A stretch of 64,000 nt of DNA from Flavobacterium gelatinilyticum (GTDB lineage Bacteria > Bacteroidota > Bacteroidia > Flavobacteriales > Flavobacteriaceae): NCBI RefSeq assembly GCF_027111295.1, contig NZ_CP114287.1:3720001-3784000 (forward strand), written 5' to 3'. The position numbers were made by a program, and so were the translations under genes. Of the stretch, positions 49,837 to 58,590 are shown piece after piece. Every line of letters starts with the position of its first letter. Position 1 is the first letter of the stretch. The notes under the pieces are model-generated. The model searched no databases and was not told where the DNA came from. It saw only the letters and a program-made list of their open reading frames with translations.

Positions 49837-51060
49837 TTAAAGATTTCCAATACTGTCTAACTCTCTTTTTAAAGGCTCCATTTGTTTTAAGAAACGGGTT
49901 TTGTCATTTCCGGTTAAAGATTCTCCGGTTGGTAAATTTAGTCGGAGTGCATCTACCTGAACGCCGTTTTTCCAGAATCGGTAACAAACGTGAGGACCGG
50001 ATGCCAGACCTGTACTGCCGACTAATCCAATAGTTTGTCCTTGTGTAACACGCTGACCGCGCTTTACTAAAATTCTGGACATATGTAGATATTGGGTAGA
50101 GTAGGTTCCGTTGTGTTTTACTTTAACAAAATTTCCGTTTCCTGCCGTATATCCGGTTGTTTCTACAACTCCGGATGCTGTTGTTGAGATTGGAGTTCCT
50201 GTTGGAGCGGCATAATCTGTACCTTTGTGCGCTTTCCAGGTATGCTGCACAGGATGGAATCTGTTCATGGTAAATCTCGAAGTGATTCGGCTGAATTTAA
50301 TAGGTGTTTTTAAGAAGAAATTTTTAAGTGTTTTTCCTTCATCATCATAATATTCTACTTTTCCGGAAAGTGTGTCTTTTTCAAAAGGAAAAGCGTAAAC
50401 TATTTTTCCTTTATATTCAAAAAAGGCGGCTTGCAGGTCTTCAACGCCGTCATACGTTTTTCCATTTATAAACCGTTCCGTGAAAATTAATCCGTAACGA
50501 TCGCCTTTTTTTAGTTTAAAGAAGTCAATAGACCACGAAAATACTTTTGTAATTCGGCTGGCCAATGCGGTTTCGACACTTTCGTTTCCTAAGGTTTCAG
50601 ATAATGAACTTTTTAAAACACCTCCAATAATTTTTCTTTTTAAAGTAACCGGTTTTGTTTTTTTATAAGCTTTCGCAATACTGTCGCGCAAATCGACAAC
50701 GTAATACGTTAAAGCATCCGGCTGATAAATAAAAACCTGAAGTTTATTGGTTTTGTTTTTTGAACGAAGTAAAGTGAAGGGTTTGTTGTAACGAATAGAC
50801 CGAACATTAAAGGAGTCTTTAACCTGTTCTACAATATTGTGCACTTTTTTGTCTCCAATATTCTGGCTTTGTAAAATAGATCCAAATGAATCTCCTTTTG
50901 ATATGGTGTCATTAACAATATTAAAATCAGCGTAATTAAAACCGAACTCTATTTTTTTGGTTTTGGGTTTGGTAATTTTGTTTTCAACTATTTTTTCTTC
51001 CTTTTTATTACATGAGAAAATAGAAAACAAGACTATTAAAATTACGACTGCTTTTTTCAA
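49837..51060 (-). CDS. M23-family peptidase-like lipoprotein with altered zinc motif
   Basis: The 407-residue protein has a lipoprotein signal (LFSIFSCNKK, Cys17), an OapA/LysM-like middle (about 50-250) and a C-terminal LytM/M23 domain. Zinc ligands H278 and D282 (HKGTD), H326 (YLHMS) and the catalytic H357 are present. The usual HxH reads GPHVCYRF, with Cys359 in place of the zinc-binding His. Cys could still bind zinc, or the protein may be a non-catalytic regulator like EnvC/NlpD. It is in a run with TDO and DUF3108 genes, a Flavobacteria-typical order. Confidence 0.87.
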   Translation of the reverse strand: MKKAVVILIVLFSIFSCNKKEEKIVENKITKPKTKKIEFGFNYADFNIVNDTISKGDSFGSILQSQNIGDKKVHNIVEQVKDSFNVRSIRYNKPFTLLRSKNKTNKLQVFIYQPDALTYYVVDLRDSIAKAYKKTKPVTLKRKIIGGVLKSSLSETLGNESVETALASRITKVFSWSIDFFKLKKGDRYGLIFTERFINGKTYDGVEDLQAAFFEYKGKIVYAFPFEKDTLSGKVEYYDDEGKTLKNFFLKTPIKFSRITSRFTMNRFHPVQHTWKAHKGTDYAAPTGTPISTTASGVVETTGYTAGNGNFVKVKHNGTYSTQYLHMSRILVKRGQRVTQGQTIGLVGSTGLASGPHVCYRFWKNGVQVDALRLNLPTGESLTGNDKTRFLKQMEPLKRELDSIGNL

Positions 51061-51093
51061 ACTTTTAATTTTTTTTCTGGGGAATTAAGTGGG

Positions 51094-52026
51094 TTAATCA
51101 TTCCCCCAATTGGACAATTCTTCTTCGGTCCACAATTTAGGAAAAAAGATGCGTCTTTGGTATTTTGGATGCATATATTTTTGCCAGTCGCTTCCGCCGG
51201 TTGCTTCGCCGTTGCCTTTTCCGCTTTCTAAAATGTATTTAATAGCGGTATTCAGGTGCTGCATAACCCATGTAATGTTCACAGTATGATCATAATGGCG
51301 CATAGCTTTGATCAATTCAGGATTTTGCTGGTCTTCAATTGGCAGTTGTGTAAATTTCTGCCAGATATTTTTTGTTTTAAAAGAAGCCATTTGCCGCAAG
51401 AACTGATCTTTGTATTTTTTTTCAAACTCATTTAATAAGTATGATTTTTCGCCGGTGTGATAATCTTTTCCGGCAGCCTGCCAGTACAAATGTTCAAAAC
51501 TGGTTTCAAGATCTGTATTTTCGTCAAAATTTGCTTTGTATCTGCGGTCTGTTAAATTGATGACATCCGTCGAAGCAAATTCGATCATTCTGTATTGTGC
51601 GCTTTGAAATCCGCTTGCAGGTGTAAGGGTGTTTCTGAATTTCATGTATTGCTCAACTTCCATTCCGTTTTCCATAATACTGAATGAATTCGTCAGCATA
51701 TCAAAATAGCGTGTAATTCTTGAAAGTCTTTCGCTGAAAAAATCAACCTGAATATTTTGTGTGTCTGCAATCTGGTCGATTTCCCACAAAATCATTTTAA
51801 AGAGTAATTCATTTACCTGATGATACATAATAAATACCATTTCATCAGGAAGTGTTGTGCGTTGTGTTTGTAAATTTAGAAGAGCATCAGTCTGGATATA
51901 ATCCCAATAGGTAATAGGTTTTGACCAAAGCAATCCTTCTAACTGAACTTCAGTTTTTTGATTTATAGCTTTAAATTTAAGATCAATTTCATTTAAAATT
52001 GATTCTGAATGATCGGTTAGATTCAT
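51094..52026 (-). CDS. Tryptophan 2,3-dioxygenase
   Basis: TDO is a haem enzyme that opens the indole ring of tryptophan to N-formylkynurenine. The 310-residue protein has MYHQVNELLFKMILWEIDQI (His in the active-site pocket), ASGFQSAQYRMIE, and EATGGSDWQKYM. The substrate-binding GTGGS of the family reads ATGGS. It is translationally coupled to the DUF3108 gene (4-base overlap, ATGA). Other kynurenine-pathway genes are not in the window. Confidence 0.92.
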   Translation of the reverse strand: MNLTDHSESILNEIDLKFKAINQKTEVQLEGLLWSKPITYWDYIQTDALLNLQTQRTTLPDEMVFIMYHQVNELLFKMILWEIDQIADTQNIQVDFFSERLSRITRYFDMLTNSFSIMENGMEVEQYMKFRNTLTPASGFQSAQYRMIEFASTDVINLTDRRYKANFDENTDLETSFEHLYWQAAGKDYHTGEKSYLLNEFEKKYKDQFLRQMASFKTKNIWQKFTQLPIEDQQNPELIKAMRHYDHTVNITWVMQHLNTAIKYILESGKGNGEATGGSDWQKYMHPKYQRRIFFPKLWTEEELSNWGND

Positions 52027-52796
52027 TTACTTTTAACTTTTAACGGATTTTTCAATCCTTTATATTCATCAAGGTCTGCTTTCAGGGATCCTACGGCAAG
52101 ATCTGCTTTGATTCTAATAGGGACTTTGTTGTCGTCGTCTGTAATCCAAAGCGTTAAACTTTCTTTTTCTTTAAAAACCCTTCCTGTTTGTACAAGTGGT
52201 TTAAAAATCATGGTAGAAACCTTTCCAAATTTAGTTGTAATATCTTCACGACCTACATATTTTAACTTAAATTTTGTGATTTCATCGTCAAAGAACATGT
52301 CGATGGTAATGGATTCTCCTGATTTTAATTTATCGATATTTGGATGATTCCTTAAAAAGTAAAAAGACGAAACGATATCCTGTACATTATCAGTAGTTAC
52401 AATTGTTTTTTCCGTCTTTCGTTTGTAATCCTTAACCAGAACTTTGTTGTCGCTTTGATTAAAAAAGCCTTCCTGATTTTTGGTATAACCGCCTTCGTCA
52501 ATTTTCCTGACGAATCGGTACGGGTTTCCATTTTCTTTGTCAAAATAACTCTCGTAAAGATCTTCTACTTTAAAGAAGAATTTAGACATTCCGGTTGTGT
52601 AGCCTTTACCAACCGCATGATGAACTTTTTTGTTGTTTATAGTGGCGTCTTTAATTTCAAGTGTTGCATATCCTGCATTTACGATCCCGTAATGGATCCT
52701 GAACTTAAAATATTCTCCTGTTCCAAAGGCGTCTTCTTTCTGCGAATCGAAGCCAAAGGCCGTTAAAACTAGTATGATGAGGACAAGCTTTTTCAT
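52023..52796 (-). CDS. DUF3108 protein, exported
   Basis: From ATG 52796 (MKKLVLIILVLTAFGF) the product is 257 residues with a signal peptide and a DUF3108 beta-rich domain: FKFRIHYGIVNAGYATLEIKD, then VEDLYESYFDKENG and IRIKADLAVGSLKADLDEY. The family is of unknown function and periplasmic. The gene overlaps TDO by four bases. The upstream 14 codons of open frame hold no signal feature. Confidence 0.85.
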   Translation of the reverse strand: MKKLVLIILVLTAFGFDSQKEDAFGTGEYFKFRIHYGIVNAGYATLEIKDATINNKKVHHAVGKGYTTGMSKFFFKVEDLYESYFDKENGNPYRFVRKIDEGGYTKNQEGFFNQSDNKVLVKDYKRKTEKTIVTTDNVQDIVSSFYFLRNHPNIDKLKSGESITIDMFFDDEITKFKLKYVGREDITTKFGKVSTMIFKPLVQTGRVFKEKESLTLWITDDDNKVPIRIKADLAVGSLKADLDEYKGLKNPLKVKSK

Positions 52797-52861
52797 AGTA
52801 CAATTTTTACATTTCATTATAAAGGTAAATAAATGCAAATTCTATTCCAAATGTACCTAAA

Positions 52862-52985
52862 CAAAAAAACTCAGTCAAAGATGACTGAGTTTTTATGCTA
52901 TTAACTAACCAAAAAACTATAAATTATGAAATTTATATCAATTCAGAAGGAAACCACCCCTTCTTGATTTGCGAGTGCAAAGATA
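52862..52985 (-). ncRNA. Candidate short transcription unit or small RNA between DUF3108 and hppD
   Basis: On the minus strand a -7-like TATCTTTG (52985-52978) is followed by about 100 bases and then a perfect hairpin, ACTCAGTCA / TGACTGAGT (52890-52869), with a T-run. No gene of useful size lies between. A GAAGGGGTGG segment with a partner CCTTC (52968-52946) may pair. On the opposite strand a 13-codon frame, MKFISIQKETTPS, is open at 52927-52968. I do not recognise a known RNA family. The hairpin also serves as terminator for hppD. Confidence 0.3.
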
Positions 52986-53094
52986 GATAGAAAGTCGAGA
53001 AATAAAATAGCAAATAGTAAGTTTAACATAACATTTGCATATAAATCATCAGTTTACAGAGTTTTTTTTAGCATAATGTAAAAATATCGCATTT

Positions 53095-54255
53095 TTATAA
53101 AGTTCCTCTCAATTCCTGTTCTCTCTCAATTGACTCAAACAGAGCTTTAAAGTTCCCTGCTCCAAATCCTTTTGCCCCCATTCTTTGGATAATTTCAAAA
53201 AATAGAGTAGGTCTGTCCTGAACGGGTTTTGTAAATATTTGTAAAAGATAACCGTCTTCATCGGCATCTACCATAATGGCCAGTTTTTCGATTTCGTTCA
53301 AATCTTCTTTCATCATATCCATATGAACTCCCAGTCTTTCCGGAATTGCTTCATAATAAGTATGCGGAGGAGCAGATAAAAATTCTACGCCGCGTGCTCT
53401 TAGTTGAGAAACTGTTTTAATAATATCATCTGTTGCAATAGCGATATGCTGAATTCCGGGTCCGCCATAGAAATCTAAATATTCTTCGATCTGAGATTTT
53501 TTCTTTCCTTCGGCTGGTTCATTAATTGGGAATTTAATTCTTCCGTTTCCGTTTGACATTACTTTACTCATCAATGCAGAATATTCTGTGGTAATTTGTT
53601 TGTCATCAAAAGATAAAAAGTTTACAAATCCCATAACATCTTCGTAGAATTTTACCCAGGTATTCATTTCATTCCAGCCTACATTTCCAACCATGTGGTC
53701 GATGTATTTTAATCCTGTTGATTCCGGGTTAAAGTCAGATTTCCATTCTCTGTAACCTGGAAGAAAAACACCATTATAGTTTTTTCTTTCTACAAAAATG
53801 TGAACCGTTTCTCCGTAAGTGTAAATTCCGGAACGAACTACCTGACCAAATTCATCTTCCTCAACGGTTGGTTCCATAAAAGATCGTGCCCCGCGTTTCA
53901 TGGTTTCTTCGTAAGACTTTGTTGCGTCTTCAACCCAAAGTGCGGCAACTTTTACTCCGTCACCATGTTTTTTTAAATGTTCGTTGATTGGAGAATCAGC
54001 CGTTAAAGGCGTTGTCAAAACAATTCTTATTTTATCTTGTTTGATAACATAAGACGCTCTGTCTTTTACTCCGGTTTCCAGCCCGGCGTATGCCAATGAC
54101 TGGTATCCAAATGCAGATTTATAATAATGTGCAGCTTGTTTGGCATTACCTACATAAAATTCTACATAATCGGTTCCTAATAACGGAAGGAAATCCTGCG
54201 CTCCTTCGAATATTTTTTCTAATCCGTATTCTACTGATTTTACTTCTTTGCTCAT
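53095..54255 (-). CDS. hppD: 4-hydroxyphenylpyruvate dioxygenase
   Basis: HPPD turns 4-hydroxyphenylpyruvate into homogentisate. The 386-residue protein has the N-terminal VOC domain (DYVEFYVGNAKQAAHYY) and the C-terminal domain with iron ligands in YIDHMVGNV (His), GIQHIAIATDD (His) and PTLFFEIIQRMGAKGFGAGN (Glu). It pairs with hmgA, which acts on its product and lies 560 bases upstream on the same strand. Confidence 0.96.
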   Translation of the reverse strand: MSKEVKSVEYGLEKIFEGAQDFLPLLGTDYVEFYVGNAKQAAHYYKSAFGYQSLAYAGLETGVKDRASYVIKQDKIRIVLTTPLTADSPINEHLKKHGDGVKVAALWVEDATKSYEETMKRGARSFMEPTVEEDEFGQVVRSGIYTYGETVHIFVERKNYNGVFLPGYREWKSDFNPESTGLKYIDHMVGNVGWNEMNTWVKFYEDVMGFVNFLSFDDKQITTEYSALMSKVMSNGNGRIKFPINEPAEGKKKSQIEEYLDFYGGPGIQHIAIATDDIIKTVSQLRARGVEFLSAPPHTYYEAIPERLGVHMDMMKEDLNEIEKLAIMVDADEDGYLLQIFTKPVQDRPTLFFEIIQRMGAKGFGAGNFKALFESIEREQELRGTL

Positions 54256-54261
54256 GATTTT

Positions 54262-54336
54262 TTAATTAGAAAATGTGTCAATTAGATAATTATTTACGCA
54301 ATGTTGAAATTGGTACATTGACAAATTATCTCATTA
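54262..54336. repeat. Left repeat of the second four-helix-bundle locus
   Basis: Words AATTAGATAATT and TTGACAAATTATCTCATTATCTAG occur in this span; the latter is the approximate inverted match of TTAGATAATTTGAGAATGGTGTCAAT at 54703-54728. It encloses the stop codon of the four-helix-bundle frame. Confidence 0.5.
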
Positions 54337-54702
54337 TCTAGTTGAACTCATCTTTGATGTTGATATTATTTTATTTAAAATTTCTGATAACTGTTCTATA
54401 AGTTCTTTGCAATTAGGATATTCTTTATATGCATCATACAAAAACAACCAATATTCAGTTTCGTCTGCTTCTTTAATTGTAATTTTTAATTTATGAATAA
54501 AATCAGCTTTACTTTCTGCATTTTGAGACTCTTTTGAATTTGCTCCAATTGATGTACCGCTTTTTAATAATTGATTCGTAATAACAAACTTTTTTTGTTC
54601 TTGAAGTTCTGTTGTATAATAAATAATGTTTAATGCGAAATTGAAAGTTTTAATTAAAAGAGCGTTGTCTTTATATTTTTCGTTAAAAGTGATTTGGCTT
54701 AA
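54334..54702 (-). pseudogene. Start-less four-helix-bundle (S23/IVP family) frame
   Basis: An open frame of 122 codons ends with TAA at 54336-54334 and is bounded upstream by an in-frame TAA at 54705-54703. It encodes FNEKYKDNALLIKTFNFALN, KFVITNQLLKSGTSIGANSKES and KADFIHKLKITIKEADETEY, the pattern of a four-helix-bundle protein. There is no ATG, GTG or TTG start before the conserved part; ATC in front of TFNEK is the only near-start. It is probably a decayed copy, or it uses a rare start. The flanks are inverted iterated-word repeats. Confidence 0.7.
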
Positions 54703-54815
54703 TTAGATAATTTGAGAATGGTGTCAATGAGATAATTTATTTTGTAAGTTTAAAATCACACATTTAGTTATTTAATTCTCAAATTGGCATATTTTCTAAT
54801 TGACACATTTACTAA
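54703..54815. repeat. Right repeats of the second four-helix-bundle locus
   Basis: AATTAGATAATTTGAGAATG (54701-54720), GTGTCAATGAGATAATTT and, further on, CTAATTGACACATTTACTAATT (54798-54819) are copies and inverted copies of one word set. They reach to the stop of hmgA. Confidence 0.55.
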
Positions 54816-55976
54816 TTAAGACTCAGTCCATGACTTGTAGTATTGACCATCATCCAATCCCATAGCTTCTTCGGTAATCATTAATGGGCGGAACGTATCC
54901 ACCATTACGGCTAATTCCTGAGTTTCTTTGTGACCAATGCTTCGTTCCATTGCTCCCGGTGCTGGTCCGTGAGGAATTCCTTTTGGGTGTAAAGTAATAT
55001 GTCCCTGCTCAATGTTATTACGGCTCATAAAATCGCCATCAACATAATATATGACTTCGTCAGAATCTATATTACTGTGATTGTATGGTGCTGGAATAGC
55101 TTTTGGGTGATAATCATAAAGTCTAGGGCAGAAAGAACAAACAACAAATGTTGCTGTTTCAAATGTTTGATGTACCGGAGGCGGTTGATGAACACGTCCC
55201 GTTATAGGTTCGAAATTATGAATTGAAAATCCGTATGGGAAATTATATCCGTCCCAACCCACAACGTCAAAAGGATGAGTTGCATAAACCACTTCGTGAA
55301 GCATGCCTTCTTTTTTAATTTTCATTAAAAAATCACCTTTTTCATCGTGCGTTTCCAGTTCATTTGGTAAAATAAAATCACGCTCGCAAAACGGAGAATG
55401 TTCTAAATGCTGGCCTGACTGATTTTTATATCGTTTTGGAGTATAAAAAGGAGTGTAAGATTCGACATAAAACAGACGGTTTTCTTCTGTTTCAAATTCT
55501 ATCTGATAAATAATACCGCGTGGAATAATTAAATAATCACCATATTCAAATGGAATATTTCCTAACATGGTTCTTAACTTTCCTTTTCCTTTATGGATGA
55601 AAAGCATTTCATCGGCATCGGCGTTTTTGTAGAAATAACTTCTAAGGGATTCTTTTGGTGCAGCAAGACCAATAATACAGTCTTTATTGACAAGCATGGC
55701 TTTACGGCTGTCCAGAAAATCATTTTCGGGTTTTAATTCGAAACCTTTAAAAAGAAGCGATTTTATGTTTTTGCCAATTGCAATTTTGGGTTCAACCGAA
55801 TATGAGTTTAAAATTTCTTTAACCTGCGTTGGTCTGTGAACGTGATAAGAAAGAGAAGAATGTCCGTGAAAACCTTCTGTCCCAAACAATTGTTCATAGT
55901 AAAATCCGCCGTTTGGTTTTTCGAACTGGGTGTGTCTTTTTTGAGGGAAATCCCCAAGTTTATGATATAGTGGCAT
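54816..55976 (-). CDS. hmgA: Homogentisate 1,2-dioxygenase
   Basis: HmgA opens the homogentisate ring to maleylacetoacetate in tyrosine catabolism. The 386-residue protein has FHGHSSLSYHVHRPT near residue 35, HQPPPVHQTFE, and the iron-binding YYVDGDFMSRNNIEQGHITLHP with HGPAP. Family length is slightly larger in other phyla (about 430); the Bacteroidota form is shorter. hppD is downstream on the same strand. No fumarylacetoacetase gene is in this window. Confidence 0.95.
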   Translation of the reverse strand: MPLYHKLGDFPQKRHTQFEKPNGGFYYEQLFGTEGFHGHSSLSYHVHRPTQVKEILNSYSVEPKIAIGKNIKSLLFKGFELKPENDFLDSRKAMLVNKDCIIGLAAPKESLRSYFYKNADADEMLFIHKGKGKLRTMLGNIPFEYGDYLIIPRGIIYQIEFETEENRLFYVESYTPFYTPKRYKNQSGQHLEHSPFCERDFILPNELETHDEKGDFLMKIKKEGMLHEVVYATHPFDVVGWDGYNFPYGFSIHNFEPITGRVHQPPPVHQTFETATFVVCSFCPRLYDYHPKAIPAPYNHSNIDSDEVIYYVDGDFMSRNNIEQGHITLHPKGIPHGPAPGAMERSIGHKETQELAVMVDTFRPLMITEEAMGLDDGQYYKSWTES

Positions 55977-56298
55977 GGCTTTTCAATTAGATAATTTGTA
56001 AATTAGATAATTCGAAAATTTGAATTGCATAGGCAGACAATCGGTTCAATTTAAATTGACCTATTTATCTCAATTCGATAGAAGCACTATTCCGGATTTC
56101 TCTTAATGAGAAATTGAAGATACTCTAATAAACCTGTCCATTTTGTTTTCATCACAGCAAATATCGTAATTTTTATTAATTAAAATTACATATCGTATTT
56201 TTTTAGCATTAAATTATTTTTAAATACTTTGAGATAAAGCCAATATACTGCGAAAAATAATTCTTTGTAAAAATAGAAAAAGTACGGGAAAGAAAGCG
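55977..56298. other. Intergenic region before the patatin gene and upstream of hmgA
   Basis: The first 90 bases hold iterated words of the AATTAGATAATTTG kind (55985-56070) in direct and inverted copies, as at 54703-54815. The rest is AT-rich, likely with the hmgA promoter, though no exact TTG/TAnnTTTG pair was found. No gene was seen. Confidence 0.5.
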
Positions 56299-58581
56299 TT
56301 AAAATAAAAATCCGATGCTGAACCAGGTAAAACTTTTAGACATTTCCGGCGACCATGACTGCTTAATTTCAATTGGGCCAATTATAGTTTCCAGACCGTA
56401 ACCCACAGCATAACCTGTATATTTAGGCATCGATAACCAGTCTACAGAACTAAAAATATCATCGCCCAGATTGGCAAAATTAGCAGAAAGGTTGATATGG
56501 TTCTTTTTGAAAATTTCGTAATCAAGCGAAATATCGGCTTTAATAAAACTATTTCCTGCAATACTTAAAAAGTCATACCCATAGAAGTAGTTGAAGTTAT
56601 TGATTTTGTTATAACCATAGCCTCCTAATATAAAATCGAAAAACGGTACACTGTCGCTTCCTATATTAAAACCGGCATCGGCACCAAATTTTACTGTTGT
56701 TTTATCAAATATGGTTCTCACAAAACCAAGTTCGGCTTTGGCGATAGAAAAAGGTTTGAATTTATTGGTATAATCAGATGAAGCAAGGTACGTCTGTAGA
56801 TCTGTAGAAAAATATACCCCGGAACTTGGGTAATATTTATCGTCAAACGAGTCGTATTTTAAATAAGCAAAGGCACTCATATAACTGCTTTTATCAATTA
56901 TATTTTCTACGTTAGAAAGTGTAGGGGAGTTTATTTTCAGATACTTATAATCTAAACCACCGCCCATTAAGAACTTCTGAACAAAAATAGTCTGAAAGTA
57001 GGCCTGATTACTTATATCCATAAAGTCAACATTAATTAAATTGAAATTTGGATTCTGTCCGATAAGATTACTCAGACTTGTCGTTACGTTTCGGTTAAAC
57101 TGATTTAATCTGGAACGGAAACCAAAACTGATATTGAAACCATTTTCGACATAATAATTAAAGTCGTATCTAAAATTATCTCCTAAAATAATATCAAGAG
57201 AAGTGACATCGTTTTTTAAAAATGTTTTGTTGTGCGTAAGATTTAGCAAAACAGCACTTTTGTATAGTCCGTCGTAATGAAGGCCCAGTTTTAAATAAGT
57301 CTGCGTTGGATTTTCCTTTAAAACCAGGTCAAGATCGTCCTTACCGCCGTCCGGCTGCAGACAATAGGAGATTGTGCTGAAATTTTTAGTAGCATCCAGA
57401 TTATTAATTCCGGCTTTAAGATCATCATAAGTAATGGTGCTTCCCGGTTTAAAACGAAGTTTACCGCGAATGTATTCTTTAGTATAATTATCTAAACGGT
57501 CTGTGTTTATTTTCTGTATTTGAATCGTATCAGACGCAACTTTTAATTTTGGTTTTTTATAATAATTGTCTTCGTTTACCAGCGTTTTAATTTTTTCGTA
57601 TACAGCAAAAGCGGCTTCTTCTCCTTTTCTGATGATTTCTTCTCCTTTATCAAAAGAAATTACACCGTAATCGCGAATATCCGGTTTAATATAAACATCA
57701 GTATCCTTGATTTTGCTTTTCATTTTATCGATAGACTGCAGGTTGGTAATCTGAACCAGAATTCTTGTCGCGTTTTTTAGATTTTTTCGCTTCATTAAGT
57801 CATCCTGAACGTCTACACCAATGATAATATCGGCACCCAGATTGCGGACTTCTTTTATTGGATAATTGTTTACAACGCCGCCGTCGACCAATAAATTACC
57901 GTCGATTTCAACAGGAGTAAATAAGGATGGAAAAGCGGCACTTGCCATCATGGCCTGAACCAGATTTCCTTTGTTCAGCAAAACTTCTTCGCCGGTTTCA
58001 ATATTAGTTCCAATACATAAAAACGGAGTAGGAAGTTTGTTAAAATCACGAATATGACGAACATTTCGGGTCAGGCTGCTCAATAAGTTATAGTTGTACA
58101 TTCCTTTTGAAAGTGCTTCAGGGATACCAACTCTGAATTTACTGAACGGTAAAACAATTGCATACAATTCGTCATTTTTCTTTCCGTAGAAGTTTTTAGA
58201 CGAACGTGGAATATAATCGTTTATTAAATCGTCGAAATTGGTTTTTTTGAAAATAGAATCAATTTGAGAAGCATTGTAACCGGAAGCGTAAAGGCCGCCA
58301 ATTACAGATCCCATACTTGTACCGCCAATGTAGTCGATTTTGACTCCTGCTTCTTCGAGAACTTTCAAAACCCCAATATGTGCAAAACCTTTCGCACCGC
58401 CGCCACTTAAAACCAAGCCGATTTTAGGTCTTTTTACACTGTCCTGTTTGATTTCCTGACAGAAAGATTTTTCAGGAAAAAGGACCAAAAGAGAAAAAAG
58501 CACAAATGCTTTACCCCAAACGGAACGTAGAAAAAATCCTGTTGAGAGGATATTTGAAATGGAAAGCTTAATCAGGCGCAT
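56299..58581 (-). CDS. Patatin-like phospholipase with outer-membrane barrel (PlpD/BamA-type)
   Basis: The 760-residue protein has a signal region (about 25-41, LFPEKSFCQ), a patatin domain (about 50-250) with GGGAKGFAHIG (60-70), the GxSxG site GGTSMG with Ser89, and DGGVVNNYP (Asp of the dyad). A POTRA-like segment (about 345-410) and a C-terminal barrel ending STWFSIGFLF-type (FTWFSIGFLF) follow, as in PlpD-like type Vd autotransporters and related lipases. It is nine bases downstream of uvrC and possibly co-transcribed. Confidence 0.9.
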   Translation of the reverse strand: MRLIKLSISNILSTGFFLRSVWGKAFVLFSLLVLFPEKSFCQEIKQDSVKRPKIGLVLSGGGAKGFAHIGVLKVLEEAGVKIDYIGGTSMGSVIGGLYASGYNASQIDSIFKKTNFDDLINDYIPRSSKNFYGKKNDELYAIVLPFSKFRVGIPEALSKGMYNYNLLSSLTRNVRHIRDFNKLPTPFLCIGTNIETGEEVLLNKGNLVQAMMASAAFPSLFTPVEIDGNLLVDGGVVNNYPIKEVRNLGADIIIGVDVQDDLMKRKNLKNATRILVQITNLQSIDKMKSKIKDTDVYIKPDIRDYGVISFDKGEEIIRKGEEAAFAVYEKIKTLVNEDNYYKKPKLKVASDTIQIQKINTDRLDNYTKEYIRGKLRFKPGSTITYDDLKAGINNLDATKNFSTISYCLQPDGGKDDLDLVLKENPTQTYLKLGLHYDGLYKSAVLLNLTHNKTFLKNDVTSLDIILGDNFRYDFNYYVENGFNISFGFRSRLNQFNRNVTTSLSNLIGQNPNFNLINVDFMDISNQAYFQTIFVQKFLMGGGLDYKYLKINSPTLSNVENIIDKSSYMSAFAYLKYDSFDDKYYPSSGVYFSTDLQTYLASSDYTNKFKPFSIAKAELGFVRTIFDKTTVKFGADAGFNIGSDSVPFFDFILGGYGYNKINNFNYFYGYDFLSIAGNSFIKADISLDYEIFKKNHINLSANFANLGDDIFSSVDWLSMPKYTGYAVGYGLETIIGPIEIKQSWSPEMSKSFTWFSIGFLF

Positions 58582-58590
58582 AAAAATTTG

